Assembly: GCF_018613835.1 (NCBI RefSeq)
Contig: NZ_JAGGPM010000033.1
Location: 18,663-82,662, forward strand
Reading direction: 5' to 3'
DNA from: Arthrobacter sp. ISL-5
GTDB taxonomy: Bacteria > Actinomycetota > Actinomycetes > Actinomycetales > Micrococcaceae
Length of the DNA stretch: 64,000 nucleotides
Part shown: positions 44,024-52,610 of the stretch, one piece after another
How positions within the stretch are numbered: the stretch's first letter is position 1
Layout: each line of letters begins with the position of its first letter
Made by a program: the position numbers and the translations under genes
Notes under the pieces: generated by a model
What the model was told of the DNA's origin: nothing
The model's database searches: none
The model's input: the letters and a program-made list of their open reading frames with translations, nothing else

Positions 44024-44940
44024 TCGAACACCACGCTTTCAAGGGAAGCTTGTCCGCGGGACCAATCGGCCGCGGCCATCATTTTCTTGCCGGCAGGCTG
44101 CACCCGCGTCAGCTCGACAGGGTGCGAGCCGGTTCCCACCAGCACGCTCTTTCCGTTCAGGGCGAGCGTGCCCGGCGCCTGCGCGGCAGCCTCGGGCCGC
44201 AGCAGCACCGGCTCAAGTTTCAGGCGCTGGCCATCGAGTGTGGTCCACGCCCCCGGCTCCGGGGTGACGCCCCGGGCACGCCGGCCAACGGAGAGGGCCG
44301 GTTCCGACCAGTCGATCCGGCCGTCGTCGATGGTCAGCTTGGGGGCGAGGGTAACCTCGCCCTGTTGCGGCCGCGGGGAGGCCGCGCCCGACTCGACAGC
44401 GGACAGCGTCTGGGCAAGCAGCACGGCGCCGCTGTGCGACAGCCGCTCCAGCAGCGCACCGGAGGTGTCGTCGGGGCGGACGGGTTCGGTCAGGGTGCCG
44501 ATGACCGGGCCGGTGTCCAGCCCCTCCTCGAGGAGGAAGGTCACCGCTCCGGTGATGTCGTCGCCGGCAATGACCGCGCGCTGCACGGGCGCAGCGCCGC
44601 GCCAGGCCGGCAGGAGGGAGAAGTGCAGGTTGATCCAGCCGTGCGGGGGAATGTCCAGGGCGGCACGGGGCACGAGGCCGCCGTAGGCAACAATGGCGGC
44701 CACGTCCGGACGGACGGCCGCGATTCTGGCGGTGACGGCGTCGTCCACACGCGCGGCATGTATGACTTCGAGTCCGAGCTCTGCGGCACGGGCGGCAACG
44801 GGCGACGGCGTGAGGACGCGTTTGCGCCCGATCGGCGCGTCCGGCCGGGTCAGCACCGCGACGACGTCGAAGCCGGCGGCGATCAGCGCATCAAGTGACG
44901 GTACGGCTACAGCCGGCGTTCCCGCGAAGAGGACCCTCAT
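44020..44940 (-). CDS. fmt: Methionyl-tRNA formyltransferase
   Basis: A 306-residue enzyme formylating initiator Met-tRNA. It opens with MRVLFAGTPAVAVPSLDAL. The catalytic part has INLHFSLLPAWRGAAPVQRA with the Asn-His pair, and ITGAVTFLLEEGLDTGPV with the catalytic Asp. The C-terminal OB-like domain binds tRNA. It overlaps def and rsmB by 4 bases each. Confidence 0.97.
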   Translation of the reverse strand: MRVLFAGTPAVAVPSLDALIAAGFDVVAVLTRPDAPIGRKRVLTPSPVAARAAELGLEVIHAARVDDAVTARIAAVRPDVAAIVAYGGLVPRAALDIPPHGWINLHFSLLPAWRGAAPVQRAVIAGDDITGAVTFLLEEGLDTGPVIGTLTEPVRPDDTSGALLERLSHSGAVLLAQTLSAVESGAASPRPQQGEVTLAPKLTIDDGRIDWSEPALSVGRRARGVTPEPGAWTTLDGQRLKLEPVLLRPEAAAQAPGTLALNGKSVLVGTGSHPVELTRVQPAGKKMMAAADWSRGQASLESVVFE

Positions 44941-45509
44941 CCGGCAGCGCCAAAGCTGCCGCCGCCGAAACTGGAGCCGACAGTCTTGGCGCGCTTCGCC
45001 GTCGTCCGTTCAGTGATGGAGTCATAGTTGGCGTTGCGGATGGAGCGCAGCGCTGCCCTGCGGTCCTCGCCCTCGAGGCGGTCCGTGAAGAGAATGCCGT
45101 CCAGGTGGTCGGTCTCGTGCTGGAAGCAGCGGGCCAGCATTCCCTCTCCCTCCACGGAGACCGGGTTTCCGTTGACGTCCACCCCGGTGACCCGCGTGGT
45201 GCGGTAGCGGCGGACGGGGAAGCCGAGGCCCGGGATGGACAGGCAGCCTTCCACTTCGTCAGGCTGGAAGTCATCGCTGTTTTCCAGCACCGGGTTGATG
45301 ACGTGCCCCTCAACGCCGCCGATCCGGTAGGTGAACACCCTGAGGCTGACTCCGACCTGGGGCGCGGCGAGGCCGGCGCCTTCCACGTCCTCCATGGTTT
45401 CGGTCATGTCGGCAACGAGCCTGGCCAGCTCCGGCCCGAATTCCGTGACAGGGTCGGCAACCGTGCGCAGCACGGGGTCGCCGATGATACGGATATTCAG
45501 AATTGCCAT
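44937..45509 (-). CDS. def: Peptide deformylase
   Basis: A 190-residue metalloenzyme removing the N-formyl group from nascent proteins. The three motifs are GAGLAAPQVG, EGCLSIPG (metal Cys89) and QHETDHLDG (His131, Glu132, His135). A Gly/Ser-rich C-terminal tail of about 20 residues is an extension. It is the first gene of the def-fmt-rsmB unit. Confidence 0.97.
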   Translation of the reverse strand: MAILNIRIIGDPVLRTVADPVTEFGPELARLVADMTETMEDVEGAGLAAPQVGVSLRVFTYRIGGVEGHVINPVLENSDDFQPDEVEGCLSIPGLGFPVRRYRTTRVTGVDVNGNPVSVEGEGMLARCFQHETDHLDGILFTDRLEGEDRRAALRSIRNANYDSITERTTAKRAKTVGSSFGGGSFGAAG

Positions 45510-45595
45510 GTGCAGTCATTTCCTCACGGTGGGCGTTAACGGATCCAGTCCAGTTTAGTTGCTGCGGCCGGGCCGGCGCCGCCCCTGCGCCCGGC

Positions 45596-46441
45596 TCAGG
45601 CGAACACGGGCGGCGCCACCGGCAGCAGCGCGGGTCCTGCGCTGACGGTATCCGCGGACATCTCCCACACACGCCGCAGCGCGCAGAATTTCCACCAGTG
45701 GTGCCGCAGCACCTCCGGGTTCGCCCTCACCGGGCGCACCTCGGTTTCGCCGATGGCCACGGCGAGCAGTACAGGAGAATCACCGTGCTGCCAGGGTTCC
45801 CACTCCCCCGCCACGGCATCCACCAGGCTTTCCTCCGCCTTCATGCCTGCGACGAGCTGCATGACCACTTTGTCGTCCAGCGGCTTGACCTGGCCGTCGC
45901 GGGTTGTTCCTTTGGTCTTGTAGTCAATGAGGCAGGTCCGCCCGTTGATCCGGGCGACGAGATCCAGCGTTCCGGCGTACCCCACCGTTTTGTTCCACAC
46001 CGTAATCTCCGGCGCCAGGGGTTCCACCCGGAACAGCTCCCACCATTCGTCGAAGCGGGCGGCGAAGGCCTCTTCACCGTTGGACGCCAGGGCTTCCCGC
46101 GTTTCCTTCATCCGGTGGGGCCGGCCCAGGGCCCGCAGCGCAACCTGTTCGCAGTAGTTGTGGACGCGGTCGCCGCGCTGGGCGGCTTCGTCGCGGTAGG
46201 CCTCGGCAGCCTTGGCTGCACGGTTCACCGCCTGCCGCACTTTTGCCGGGCTGCCCAGGATTTCGGGAAGCGACGGATCCTTGGCGAGGGTGCTGGCGCC
46301 CATGTAGCCGAACCATCCGTCCAGCCCGTGGGGCTGCTGGCCGATGACTGTGGTGATGGACGGAACCGAGAACGCTTCAGTGGTGGAGCGCGCGTACATC
46401 CGGCCGTATTCCGTGGCGTGGGCGAGGAGTGGATCAGTCAT
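45596..46441 (-). CDS. PD-(D/E)XK nuclease-superfamily protein
   Basis: A 281-residue cytoplasmic protein with the RecB/Cas4-like nuclease core: a GTLDLVARINGRTCLIDYKTKG-type segment with D160, D173 and K175, and an earlier acidic helix EEAFAARFDEWWELF. A C-terminal part has LLAVAIGETEVRPV. No helicase partner or CRISPR array is nearby. It could act in DNA repair or processing; the substrate is unknown. It lies between def and the tRNA-Val(CAC) gene. Confidence 0.7.
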   Translation of the reverse strand: MTDPLLAHATEYGRMYARSTTEAFSVPSITTVIGQQPHGLDGWFGYMGASTLAKDPSLPEILGSPAKVRQAVNRAAKAAEAYRDEAAQRGDRVHNYCEQVALRALGRPHRMKETREALASNGEEAFAARFDEWWELFRVEPLAPEITVWNKTVGYAGTLDLVARINGRTCLIDYKTKGTTRDGQVKPLDDKVVMQLVAGMKAEESLVDAVAGEWEPWQHGDSPVLLAVAIGETEVRPVRANPEVLRHHWWKFCALRRVWEMSADTVSAGPALLPVAPPVFA

Positions 46442-46536
46442 GGAGAGACTCTTTCACGGGGGGCTGACAATAAGTCCGGAAACAGAAAAGTCCGCTCCGC
46501 CGGGTGTTATCCCGGGCGGAACGGACCATCCATCGG

Positions 46537-46608
46537 TGGGCGATACTGGGTTCGAACCAGTGACCTCTTCGGTGTGAACGAAGCGCGCTACCACTGCGCC
46601 AATCGCCC
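46537..46608 (-). tRNA. tRNA-Val (anticodon CAC)
   Basis: A 72-base tRNA. Acceptor GGGCGAT pairs with ATCGCCC, then A. The anticodon loop is TTCACAC (CAC, reads GUG). Its body is close to the two tRNA-Val(GAC) genes on the opposite strand. No CCA is encoded. Confidence 0.95.
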
Positions 46609-46715
46609 CGATGCATTTGAATGCTAGCCGACGATGAGGGGTTTTCGGAAATCGGGCCTCCCCCGCAGGGAACCAGATGCGAAAGCCGGATGCACACCGG
46701 AGCCCCTGGCCTGCT

Positions 46716-46735
46716 GAATTACAGGTCTGTAATTC
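46716..46735. promoter_or_regulatory. Perfect 20-base palindrome between divergent tRNA genes
   Basis: GAATTACAG (46716-46724) and CTGTAATTC (46727-46735) flank a GT spacer. It lies 108 bases before tRNA-Val(CAC) and 80 bases before the plus-strand tRNA promoter candidate. It is AT-rich against a GC-rich background. The regulator is unknown. Confidence 0.5.
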
Positions 46736-46795
46736 GAAAATTTCCCTAGAATTCAAGGAAGTACGGGGGTTGGCGTGACCGCGTTGTGCCTCGAT

Positions 46796-46822
46796 TTGGA
46801 GAATCCCTGAACCTCCTATAGA
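46796..46822 (+). promoter_or_regulatory. Candidate promoter of the tRNA cluster
   Basis: TTGGAG (46796-46801) and TATAGA (46817-46822) are separated by 15 bases, shorter than ideal. They are followed by a T-rich stretch and the first tRNA 61 bases downstream. Confidence 0.45.
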
Positions 46823-46883
46823 GTTTTTACTCGTTGGAACGCGAGGAAATGCCGCTCACGGCACAGGAATCAGCGCTCCGAAT

Positions 46884-46956
<73 letters not shown>

Positions 46957-47003
46957 CGCAGGACACTGTCACGGCTAAGATTCCCTGGAATCGACGCTTA
47001 CAC

Positions 47004-47074
47004 GGTGGGTTGGCCGAGAGGCGAGGCAGCGGCCTGCAAAGCCGTATACACGGGTTCGAATCCCGTACCCACCT
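47004..47074 (+). tRNA. tRNA-Cys (anticodon GCA)
   Basis: A 71-base tRNA. GGTGGGT pairs with ACCCACC, then T. The anticodon loop is CTGCAAA (GCA), and the T-loop is TTCGAAT. It is the only Cys tRNA in the window. Confidence 0.96.
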
Positions 47075-47112
47075 CGGTGAAAACCATGGTTTCCGGTCTG
47101 ACCGGATGCAAT

Positions 47113-47184
47113 GGGCGATTGGCGCAGCGGTAGCGCGCTTCCCTGACACGGAAGAGGTCACTGGTTCGATCCCAGTATCGCCCA
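47113..47184 (+). tRNA. tRNA-Val (anticodon GAC), copy 1
   Basis: A 72-base tRNA. GGGCGAT pairs with ATCGCCC, then A. The anticodon loop is CTGACAC (GAC). Unlike copy 2, a genomic CCA follows directly (47185-47187). Confidence 0.96.
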
Positions 47185-47244
47185 CCAGAGCAAGGCAACT
47201 TGCTTGTTGTTGAACGTCCGGCCCAGCCGGCACGGACTTCATGC

Positions 47245-47317
<73 letters not shown>

Positions 47318-47368
47318 CTCTTGATCCTTCGGGATCCGAACCCAGGATTCAGCCGGTCTTCCGGTTCC

Positions 47369-47440
47369 GGGCGATTGGCGCAGCGGTAGCGCGCTTCCCT
47401 GACACGGAAGAGGTCACTGGTTCGATCCCAGTATCGCCCA
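47369..47440 (+). tRNA. tRNA-Val (anticodon GAC), copy 2
   Basis: A 72-base tRNA, the same sequence as 47113-47184. It is followed by CG rather than CCA, then by a rho-independent terminator. Confidence 0.96.
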
Positions 47441-47447
47441 CGATTCA

Positions 47448-47472
47448 AGCAGCTCCCCGGAGCTGCTTTTTT
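47448..47472 (+). terminator. Rho-independent terminator of the tRNA cluster
   Basis: AGCAGCTCC and GGAGCTGCT form a perfect 9-base stem with a CC loop. A run of six T follows. It starts 8 bases after the last tRNA. Confidence 0.93.
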
Positions 47473-47587
47473 CTTGCCTTCGCACCGTTTGACAATTTCT
47501 GTCAACAGCTCCTTGGCAGGCATCGCCATGGCAGCTAGGATCGAATGCGGAGGAGCGAACTGGCTCCGCAATTGAAGGGAGGTGCTC

Positions 47588-47830
47588 GTGGGACTAATTG
47601 ACGATCTAAAGGGCAAAGCTCAGGGTCTGATCCGCGGCAACGAGCAGGCCATCAAGGACGGCATCAACAAAGCGGGCGACTTCGTCGACTCGAAGACCGG
47701 CGGCAAGTACGCCGGACACGTAGATAAGGTCCAGGATGGCGCTTCCACCTTCGTTGACAAGAACGCAGACGGAACGCCCAAGCAGGCTCCGGCGGACCAG
47801 ATAGTGCCGCCGGCCGAGAAGGCTCCGTAA
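47588..47830 (+). CDS. MT0933-like antitoxin-family small protein
   Basis: An 80-residue, highly charged, helical protein (MGLIDDLKGKAQGLI, then DGINKAGDFVDSKTGGKYAGHVDKV and a Pro-rich tail). It resembles the actinobacterial MT0933/Rv0909 antitoxin-like family (PF14013). No toxin gene lies next to it; neighbours are tRNAs and zapE. The GTG start at 47588 has GGGAGG 5 bases upstream. It may not be a true antitoxin. It is also CsbD-like in size and charge. Confidence 0.7.
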   Translation: MGLIDDLKGKAQGLIRGNEQAIKDGINKAGDFVDSKTGGKYAGHVDKVQDGASTFVDKNADGTPKQAPADQIVPPAEKAP

Positions 47831-47869
47831 CCAGGGATTTGCCCGGGCTTTGCCCAGACACGTCAACCT

Positions 47870-47908
47870 AGGTGCCGGTCCCGCCGAGAGGCGGCGCCGG
47901 CACCTTTG
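47870..47908. terminator. Hairpin between convergent genes
   Basis: AGGTGCCGG (47870-47878) pairs with CCGGCACCT (47897-47905), with GCCGC...GCGGC pairing inside and TTT after. It can end both the small antitoxin-like gene and zapE. Confidence 0.8.
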
Positions 47909-47932
47909 GCGTTTAACGCCGTCGCTTAACGC

Positions 47933-48973
47933 CTAAAGAGCCGGTTCGTGGTTCTGGCCTTCACGGGCCAGTGCCGTCAGGCGGGAGACTGCCCGGAAGT
48001 ACTTCTTCATGTAGCCGCCGGTCATCATTTCATGCGTGAACAGCTGGTCGAACGGGACGCCGCTCGCCAGGATCGGAACGTCCTTGTCGTACAGCCGGTC
48101 CGCCAGCACCACGAACCTCAGCGCCACGGCCTGTTCGGTAATGGTCTCCACGTCGCGCCAGACAACGCCGTCCACGCCGTCGATGAGTTTCCGGTAGCGG
48201 CTCGGGTGGACGCCGGCCAGGTGGGCGATCAGGGTCTTGAAGTCGTCCTCCGCAACCGTCTGGCCGTCGAACTCCGCCTTCATGTGGGCGTGAAGTTCGC
48301 TGTTCCGCAGCGGCAGCGGGGCCGCGGGCAGGCCGCGGTGCCGGAAGTCCTCGCCGTCGATCCTGATGACATCGAACTGGTCGGCCAGGACCTGGATCTC
48401 CCGCTGGAAGTCGACCGCCGCGAAGCGGCCGTCGCCCAGGGATCCGGGCAGCGTGTTGGACGTGGCAGCGAGTTTGACGCCGGCGTCGGCGAGTTCGCGC
48501 ATGAGCCGGGACATCAGGACGGTGTCCCCCGGATCATCCAGCTCAAACTCATCGATGCAGACAAGCTTGTAGGAACTCAGCGCCTCAACGGTTTTCCGGA
48601 AGGACAGCGCTCCCACCAGGTTGGTGTACTCCACGAACGTGCCGAAGGCCTTGGGACCGGGCGCGGAGTGCCAGAGCGAAGCGAGGAGGTGGGTTTTTCC
48701 GACGCCGAAACCGCCGTCGAGGTAAATGCCGGCCCGCGTTGTGTCCTTCTTGGCGAAGAGCCGTTTGAAGAGTCCCGCCCCGTCGCCCGCGCCAACACCG
48801 CCGGCAAAAGCCTCCAGGGCATGGACGGCCGCCGCCTGGCTGGGCTGCGAAGGATCGGGCCGGTAGCTTGCGAAGGACACCTTCCCGAACCTTGGTGACG
48901 GGTAGAAACCTTTGAGGAGCTCATCCACCGACACCGCCGGCGTCCGGGTGGCAAGCTTTTCAATCTGTACCAA
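47933..48973 (-). CDS. zapE: ZapE/AFG1-like cell division ATPase
   Basis: About 346 residues. Walker A is DGGFGVGKTHLLAS, and Walker B is KLVCIDEFELDDPGD. The AFG1 C-terminal motif region has LFTHEMMTGGYMKKYFRAVSRL. In E. coli ZapE acts on FtsZ during division; the role in actinobacteria is less clear. The TTG start at 48973 (MVQIEKLATRTPAVS) is a best guess; the frame is open to 49105 without a good ribosome binding site. It diverges from sseA. Confidence 0.88.
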   Translation of the reverse strand: MVQIEKLATRTPAVSVDELLKGFYPSPRFGKVSFASYRPDPSQPSQAAAVHALEAFAGGVGAGDGAGLFKRLFAKKDTTRAGIYLDGGFGVGKTHLLASLWHSAPGPKAFGTFVEYTNLVGALSFRKTVEALSSYKLVCIDEFELDDPGDTVLMSRLMRELADAGVKLAATSNTLPGSLGDGRFAAVDFQREIQVLADQFDVIRIDGEDFRHRGLPAAPLPLRNSELHAHMKAEFDGQTVAEDDFKTLIAHLAGVHPSRYRKLIDGVDGVVWRDVETITEQAVALRFVVLADRLYDKDVPILASGVPFDQLFTHEMMTGGYMKKYFRAVSRLTALAREGQNHEPAL

Positions 48974-49193
48974 GGTGGTCCGTTCTGCTGGTGACTTGTC
49001 CCCAGACAGGATACCGGCATTGACGGCGCCGTCCCGATGCGGGGACCCAGGCCGTCCCCCGCCGTGACCAAGCACACATTTCGCCCTGTTAACGAGGGGG
49101 AGCAATCATCGCGGGCCGTGGCTAGTGTTGAAGCAGTGACCGACCGTCCCCTTCGGCGGTCCGACGTGACCGTTTCAGTGAAAGGCCATACGA

Positions 49194-50114
49194 ATGTCCT
49201 ACCCAGTTGAACAGAACGAGAAGTTCACCGCCTACGCCAACCCGGAGCGGCTCGTCTCCACGGAGTGGCTCGCCGCCGCCATCGAGGGTGGTGCCCTCAA
49301 CGACGGAAAGCTCGTAGTAGTGGAGTCCGACGAGGACGTCCTGCTGTACGAGACCGGACACATCCCGGGCGCGGTCAAGGTTGACTGGCATACGGACTTG
49401 AACGACGAAGTCACCCGCGACTACGTCGACGGCAACGCTTTTGCCGCCCTGGCAGCGGCCAAGGGCATTTCCCGCGACACCACCGTGGTGATCTACGGCG
49501 ACAAGTCCAACTGGTGGGCAGCATATGCCCTCTGGGTGTTTACCCTATTCGGCCACGAGGACGTCAGGCTGCTCGACGGCGGGCGGGACAAGTGGATCGC
49601 CGAAGGCCGCGAGCTGACAACCGACGTTCCCGCTCCGGCTGCGGGTGACTATCCGGTTGTGGAACGCAATGACGCACCCATCCGCGCCTTCAAGGACGAC
49701 GTCCTCGCCCACCTCGGAAAGCCGCTGATCGATGTCCGCTCCCCCGAGGAATACACGGGCCAGCGCACCCACATGCCCGCATACCCCGAGGAGGGCGCCC
49801 TCCGCGGTGGACACATCCCCACGGCGGCATCGATTCCTTGGGCACGCGCGGCGGCGGAAGACGGCACCTACCGCACCCGGCCCGAGCTTGAGGCCCTCTA
49901 CCTCGGTGAAGCCGGACTGACGGAAGGGGACGACGTCGTGGCCTACTGCCGCATCGGCGAACGTTCCAGCCACACGTGGTTCGCCCTGAAGTACCTGCTC
50001 GGTTTCGAGACGGTCCGCAACTACGACGGTTCCTGGACGGAATGGGGCAACGCCGTACGCGTGCCGATCGTCAAGGGCGCCGAGCGCGGATCCGTTCCGG
50101 CTGGCGCCAGGTAA
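49194..50114 (+). CDS. sseA: Thiosulfate sulfurtransferase (two-domain rhodanese)
   Basis: A 306-residue protein with two rhodanese domains. The N-terminal one (about 20-145) lacks the active Cys and contains SDEDVLLYETGHIPGAVKVDW. The C-terminal one has the active loop AYCRIGERSSHTW. It moves sulfane sulfur from thiosulfate or 3-mercaptopyruvate to an acceptor. SufE-like follows at once, the same order as Rv3283-Rv3284 in mycobacteria. Confidence 0.93.
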   Translation: MSYPVEQNEKFTAYANPERLVSTEWLAAAIEGGALNDGKLVVVESDEDVLLYETGHIPGAVKVDWHTDLNDEVTRDYVDGNAFAALAAAKGISRDTTVVIYGDKSNWWAAYALWVFTLFGHEDVRLLDGGRDKWIAEGRELTTDVPAPAAGDYPVVERNDAPIRAFKDDVLAHLGKPLIDVRSPEEYTGQRTHMPAYPEEGALRGGHIPTAASIPWARAAAEDGTYRTRPELEALYLGEAGLTEGDDVVAYCRIGERSSHTWFALKYLLGFETVRNYDGSWTEWGNAVRVPIVKGAERGSVPAGAR

Positions 50115-50165
50115 GCATCCGTAAGAAAGGGCCGCTTCGGGGCAAATTTGCGTAAGCTGGAAGGG

Positions 50166-50627
50166 ATGAGTACTTATGCACTTCCCACCGCGCTGGCGGA
50201 GATTGTCGATGACTTCCAGGCACTGACCGAGCCTGACCGGCTTCAACTGCTTCTGGAGTTTTCCCGCGCCCTGCCCGAACTGCCGGAGCGGCTCCGGGAT
50301 CACCCGGAACTGCTGGAACAGGTCGTCGAGTGCCAGTCGCCGCTTTTCCTGACAATTGAGACGGAAAAGGACGACGCCGGGTCCCCCGCCGCTTTCCGGC
50401 TGTTCTTTAAGGCGCCTCCCGAGGCTCCCACCACACGGGGATTCGCGGGGGTGCTCCACGAGGGTCTCGACGGCCTCACTGCGGAGGAGATCCTGGCCGT
50501 GCCGGATGACATGCCGGAGCTGCTGGGGCTGACGCGGGCCATTACACCGTTGCGGATGCGCGGGATGACGGCGATGCTGGGGCGCATCAAGCGCAAAGTG
50601 GCCGCGTCCGCCAGGCTCCAGAGCTAA
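50166..50627 (+). CDS. sufE: SufE-like sulfur acceptor protein
   Basis: A 153-residue protein with a SufE fold. The acceptor Cys is in VVECQSPLFL. The ATG at 50166 has AAGG just upstream. It probably accepts sulfur from the rhodanese 51 bases upstream and passes it on, for example to Fe-S assembly. The C-terminal part is basic (GRIKRKVAASARLQS). Confidence 0.85.
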   Translation: MSTYALPTALAEIVDDFQALTEPDRLQLLLEFSRALPELPERLRDHPELLEQVVECQSPLFLTIETEKDDAGSPAAFRLFFKAPPEAPTTRGFAGVLHEGLDGLTAEEILAVPDDMPELLGLTRAITPLRMRGMTAMLGRIKRKVAASARLQS

Positions 50628-50644
50628 GCCGTCCGGACCTGCCA

Positions 50645-51178
50645 ATGGCGCGCAAGAACACCTCGCAGGGAACGCCTGCCACAGCCGCACTGGCTGCGGC
50701 AGGCGTTTCCTTCGTTCTGCATCCGTACAGCCACGACCCCGCGGCCGCCAGTTACGGGCTAGAGGCTGCCGAAGTCCTGGGGATTGATCCGGCGAGGGTC
50801 TTCAAGACGCTGATGGTCGAGGTCGACGGCAGGCTCGCCGTCGGCGTCGTTCCGGTGAGCGGAAGCCTGGACCTGAAGGCCGTCGCGGCGGCCCTGGGGA
50901 GCAAAAAAGCAGCCATGGCGGACCCTGCCGCGGCTGAACGGCGGACGGGCTACGTCCTGGGCGGCATCTCGCCGCTGGGCCAGCGGCTGCCCTCCCCCAC
51001 GGTGATTGATGAAAGCGCGCTGGCGCTGGCCAGCATGCTCGTTTCCGGAGGCCGCCGCGGCCGTGACATCGAGCTCGATCCCCAGGACCTGATCCGCCTC
51101 ACCGGCGCCGCCACTGCCCCCATCAGCGCAACCCCGGTCAGCACGGCCAGCCCCAGGACGGCCAGCCGGCCGCGCTAA
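50645..51178 (+). CDS. ybaK: YbaK/EbsC Cys-tRNA(Pro) deacylase
   Basis: A 177-residue trans-editing enzyme that removes Cys from misacylated tRNA-Pro. Motifs are SFVLHPYSHDPAAASYGLEAAEVLG, RVFKTLMVEVDGRL, the KKAAMADPAAAERRTGYVLGG region, and GISPLG. The C-terminal 20 residues are Ser/Thr/Pro-rich. It follows sufE by 17 bases and overlaps the 3' end of the convergent hydrolase by 4 bases. Confidence 0.92.
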   Translation: MARKNTSQGTPATAALAAAGVSFVLHPYSHDPAAASYGLEAAEVLGIDPARVFKTLMVEVDGRLAVGVVPVSGSLDLKAVAAALGSKKAAMADPAAAERRTGYVLGGISPLGQRLPSPTVIDESALALASMLVSGGRRGRDIELDPQDLIRLTGAATAPISATPVSTASPRTASRPR

Positions 51179-52524
51179 TCCCGCAGGTCCCGTTCGGCTC
51201 CGGGCTGGCCGGGCTCCTGCCCCGGATTCAGCCCCTGACCCGGATTCAACCTTGGCGCGAGCTGCTGCTGCAGCCAGGCCTTGACCAGGCTCTCCCAGCG
51301 GCCCGGATCAACATTCCATTCCTTCGTGTGCCGCGCCTGCTCGAACGCCTCGAACGTGACCATCTCCGGATTCTTTTCGGCAAGGAGCGCGGAGGGCCGG
51401 TACGGGACATATTCGTCGTCCACGCTGTGAACAATGAGGGTGGGTGTCCGCAGTTCCACGGCCCTGGACACCCAGTCCATGGCCTTCAGGTCCAACGGAG
51501 CGGCCAACCCGGTCAGGCGGCGCCCCAGCCGGTGGCCCATCATCAGCTGGCCGTACCGGCCGACGACGGACGGAATCCGGTTCAGTTCGGCGTGATGGGC
51601 CAGGACATTGACCCAGTCGATGACGGGGGCGTCCAGGACCATGGCCCTGATGACCGTCCGGTGCTTCGAGAGATCCGCGGTCTGCAGGCAGATGGCACCG
51701 CCCATGGACCAGCCGAAGAGCACCACGTCCTTGGCCCCGTTAGCCAGGGCGAAGGAGATTGCGGCATCGATGTCCCGCCACTCAGTGGACCCCAGGCCGT
51801 ACCTGCCGTCCGGCGCCGAGGGCGCCAGGCCGTCGTTGCGGTAGGACACCAGCAGGCTGGAGAGCCCCAGTTCGCGGGCGGCCCGGACGGCCCGGAGGCC
51901 TTCCTGCCTGGTTGCGCCCCGGCCGTGGACCATGATGGCCCACGTCTCGGCGTCGGGTTCGGCCCTGATCAGCCAGGCGGGGGCGGTTCCGCCGTCGACC
52001 TCGATGCCGACTTCTTCGGACGCCAGCCCGACGGCGGCGGGATCCGGATACGCGGCGCCGCTCCACCAGCCGCGCCGGGCCGTTGCGAGGTCTCCGCTGT
52101 AGACCGCCTCGACTTCGCGCAGCACCGTTCGCTCGGCCGGCGAGTAGGACACAATCTTGCCGATCCGGGCGTAGCCGTTTCCGCCGTCAAAGAAGAGTCC
52201 GTAGACACCATCCAGGGTGGCGTCGGGCGTGGCGGCCAGAATGACCTGCAGGCCGCGGCCCTCCCGGATGAGCGCCAGCACTTCCTGGTCCGCAGGCCGT
52301 GCCCGGGCCGGGGTAAGGACCCGCCTGGCAAAGTACAGCGCCAGGGCAGAGGAGCCGGCGCCGAGGAGTCCGGCCGCAGCCCCGCCGGCGATGGCCCCGC
52401 CAAGGGTCCATTTCGCTCTGAGTGTCATCTTGTTGTCCGGTGTGCCCGCTGCCACGGTCTGCTGGCCGGCGGCGCGTTCCACGTGTCGCTGCAGCGCTGT
52501 GCCCAGCGGGAAGGAGGAATCCAT
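51175..52524 (-). CDS. Alpha/beta hydrolase with membrane anchor
   Basis: A 449-residue protein. A hydrophobic, Gly/Ala-rich segment (about 39-62) suggests an N-terminal membrane anchor. The hydrolase domain has an oxyanion HGRGATRQEG motif, the nucleophile elbow LFGWSMGGAICL and a late Asp-His pair (SVDDEYVPY, ARHTKEW). It may be a serine esterase or peptidase of the PF12146/BAAT type; the substrate is unknown. The ATG at 52524 was chosen to drop an atypical Pro/Arg/Cys-rich leader. Confidence 0.85.
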   Translation of the reverse strand: MDSSFPLGTALQRHVERAAGQQTVAAGTPDNKMTLRAKWTLGGAIAGGAAAGLLGAGSSALALYFARRVLTPARARPADQEVLALIREGRGLQVILAATPDATLDGVYGLFFDGGNGYARIGKIVSYSPAERTVLREVEAVYSGDLATARRGWWSGAAYPDPAAVGLASEEVGIEVDGGTAPAWLIRAEPDAETWAIMVHGRGATRQEGLRAVRAARELGLSSLLVSYRNDGLAPSAPDGRYGLGSTEWRDIDAAISFALANGAKDVVLFGWSMGGAICLQTADLSKHRTVIRAMVLDAPVIDWVNVLAHHAELNRIPSVVGRYGQLMMGHRLGRRLTGLAAPLDLKAMDWVSRAVELRTPTLIVHSVDDEYVPYRPSALLAEKNPEMVTFEAFEQARHTKEWNVDPGRWESLVKAWLQQQLAPRLNPGQGLNPGQEPGQPGAERDLRD

Positions 52525-52610
52525 GGCACCATTCTTGCCGGACTCGGCTCCCAAGGCACATCGGGGGCCAAATGCATGCGGGCGCGGTTCCTCGGGACTA
52601 GGCTGATGGC

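Noticed and set aside
45596..46441. Cas4-type CRISPR adaptation protein
   Set aside because: It has a PD-(D/E)XK core but no cas genes, repeats or Cas4 iron-sulfur cysteine set nearby.
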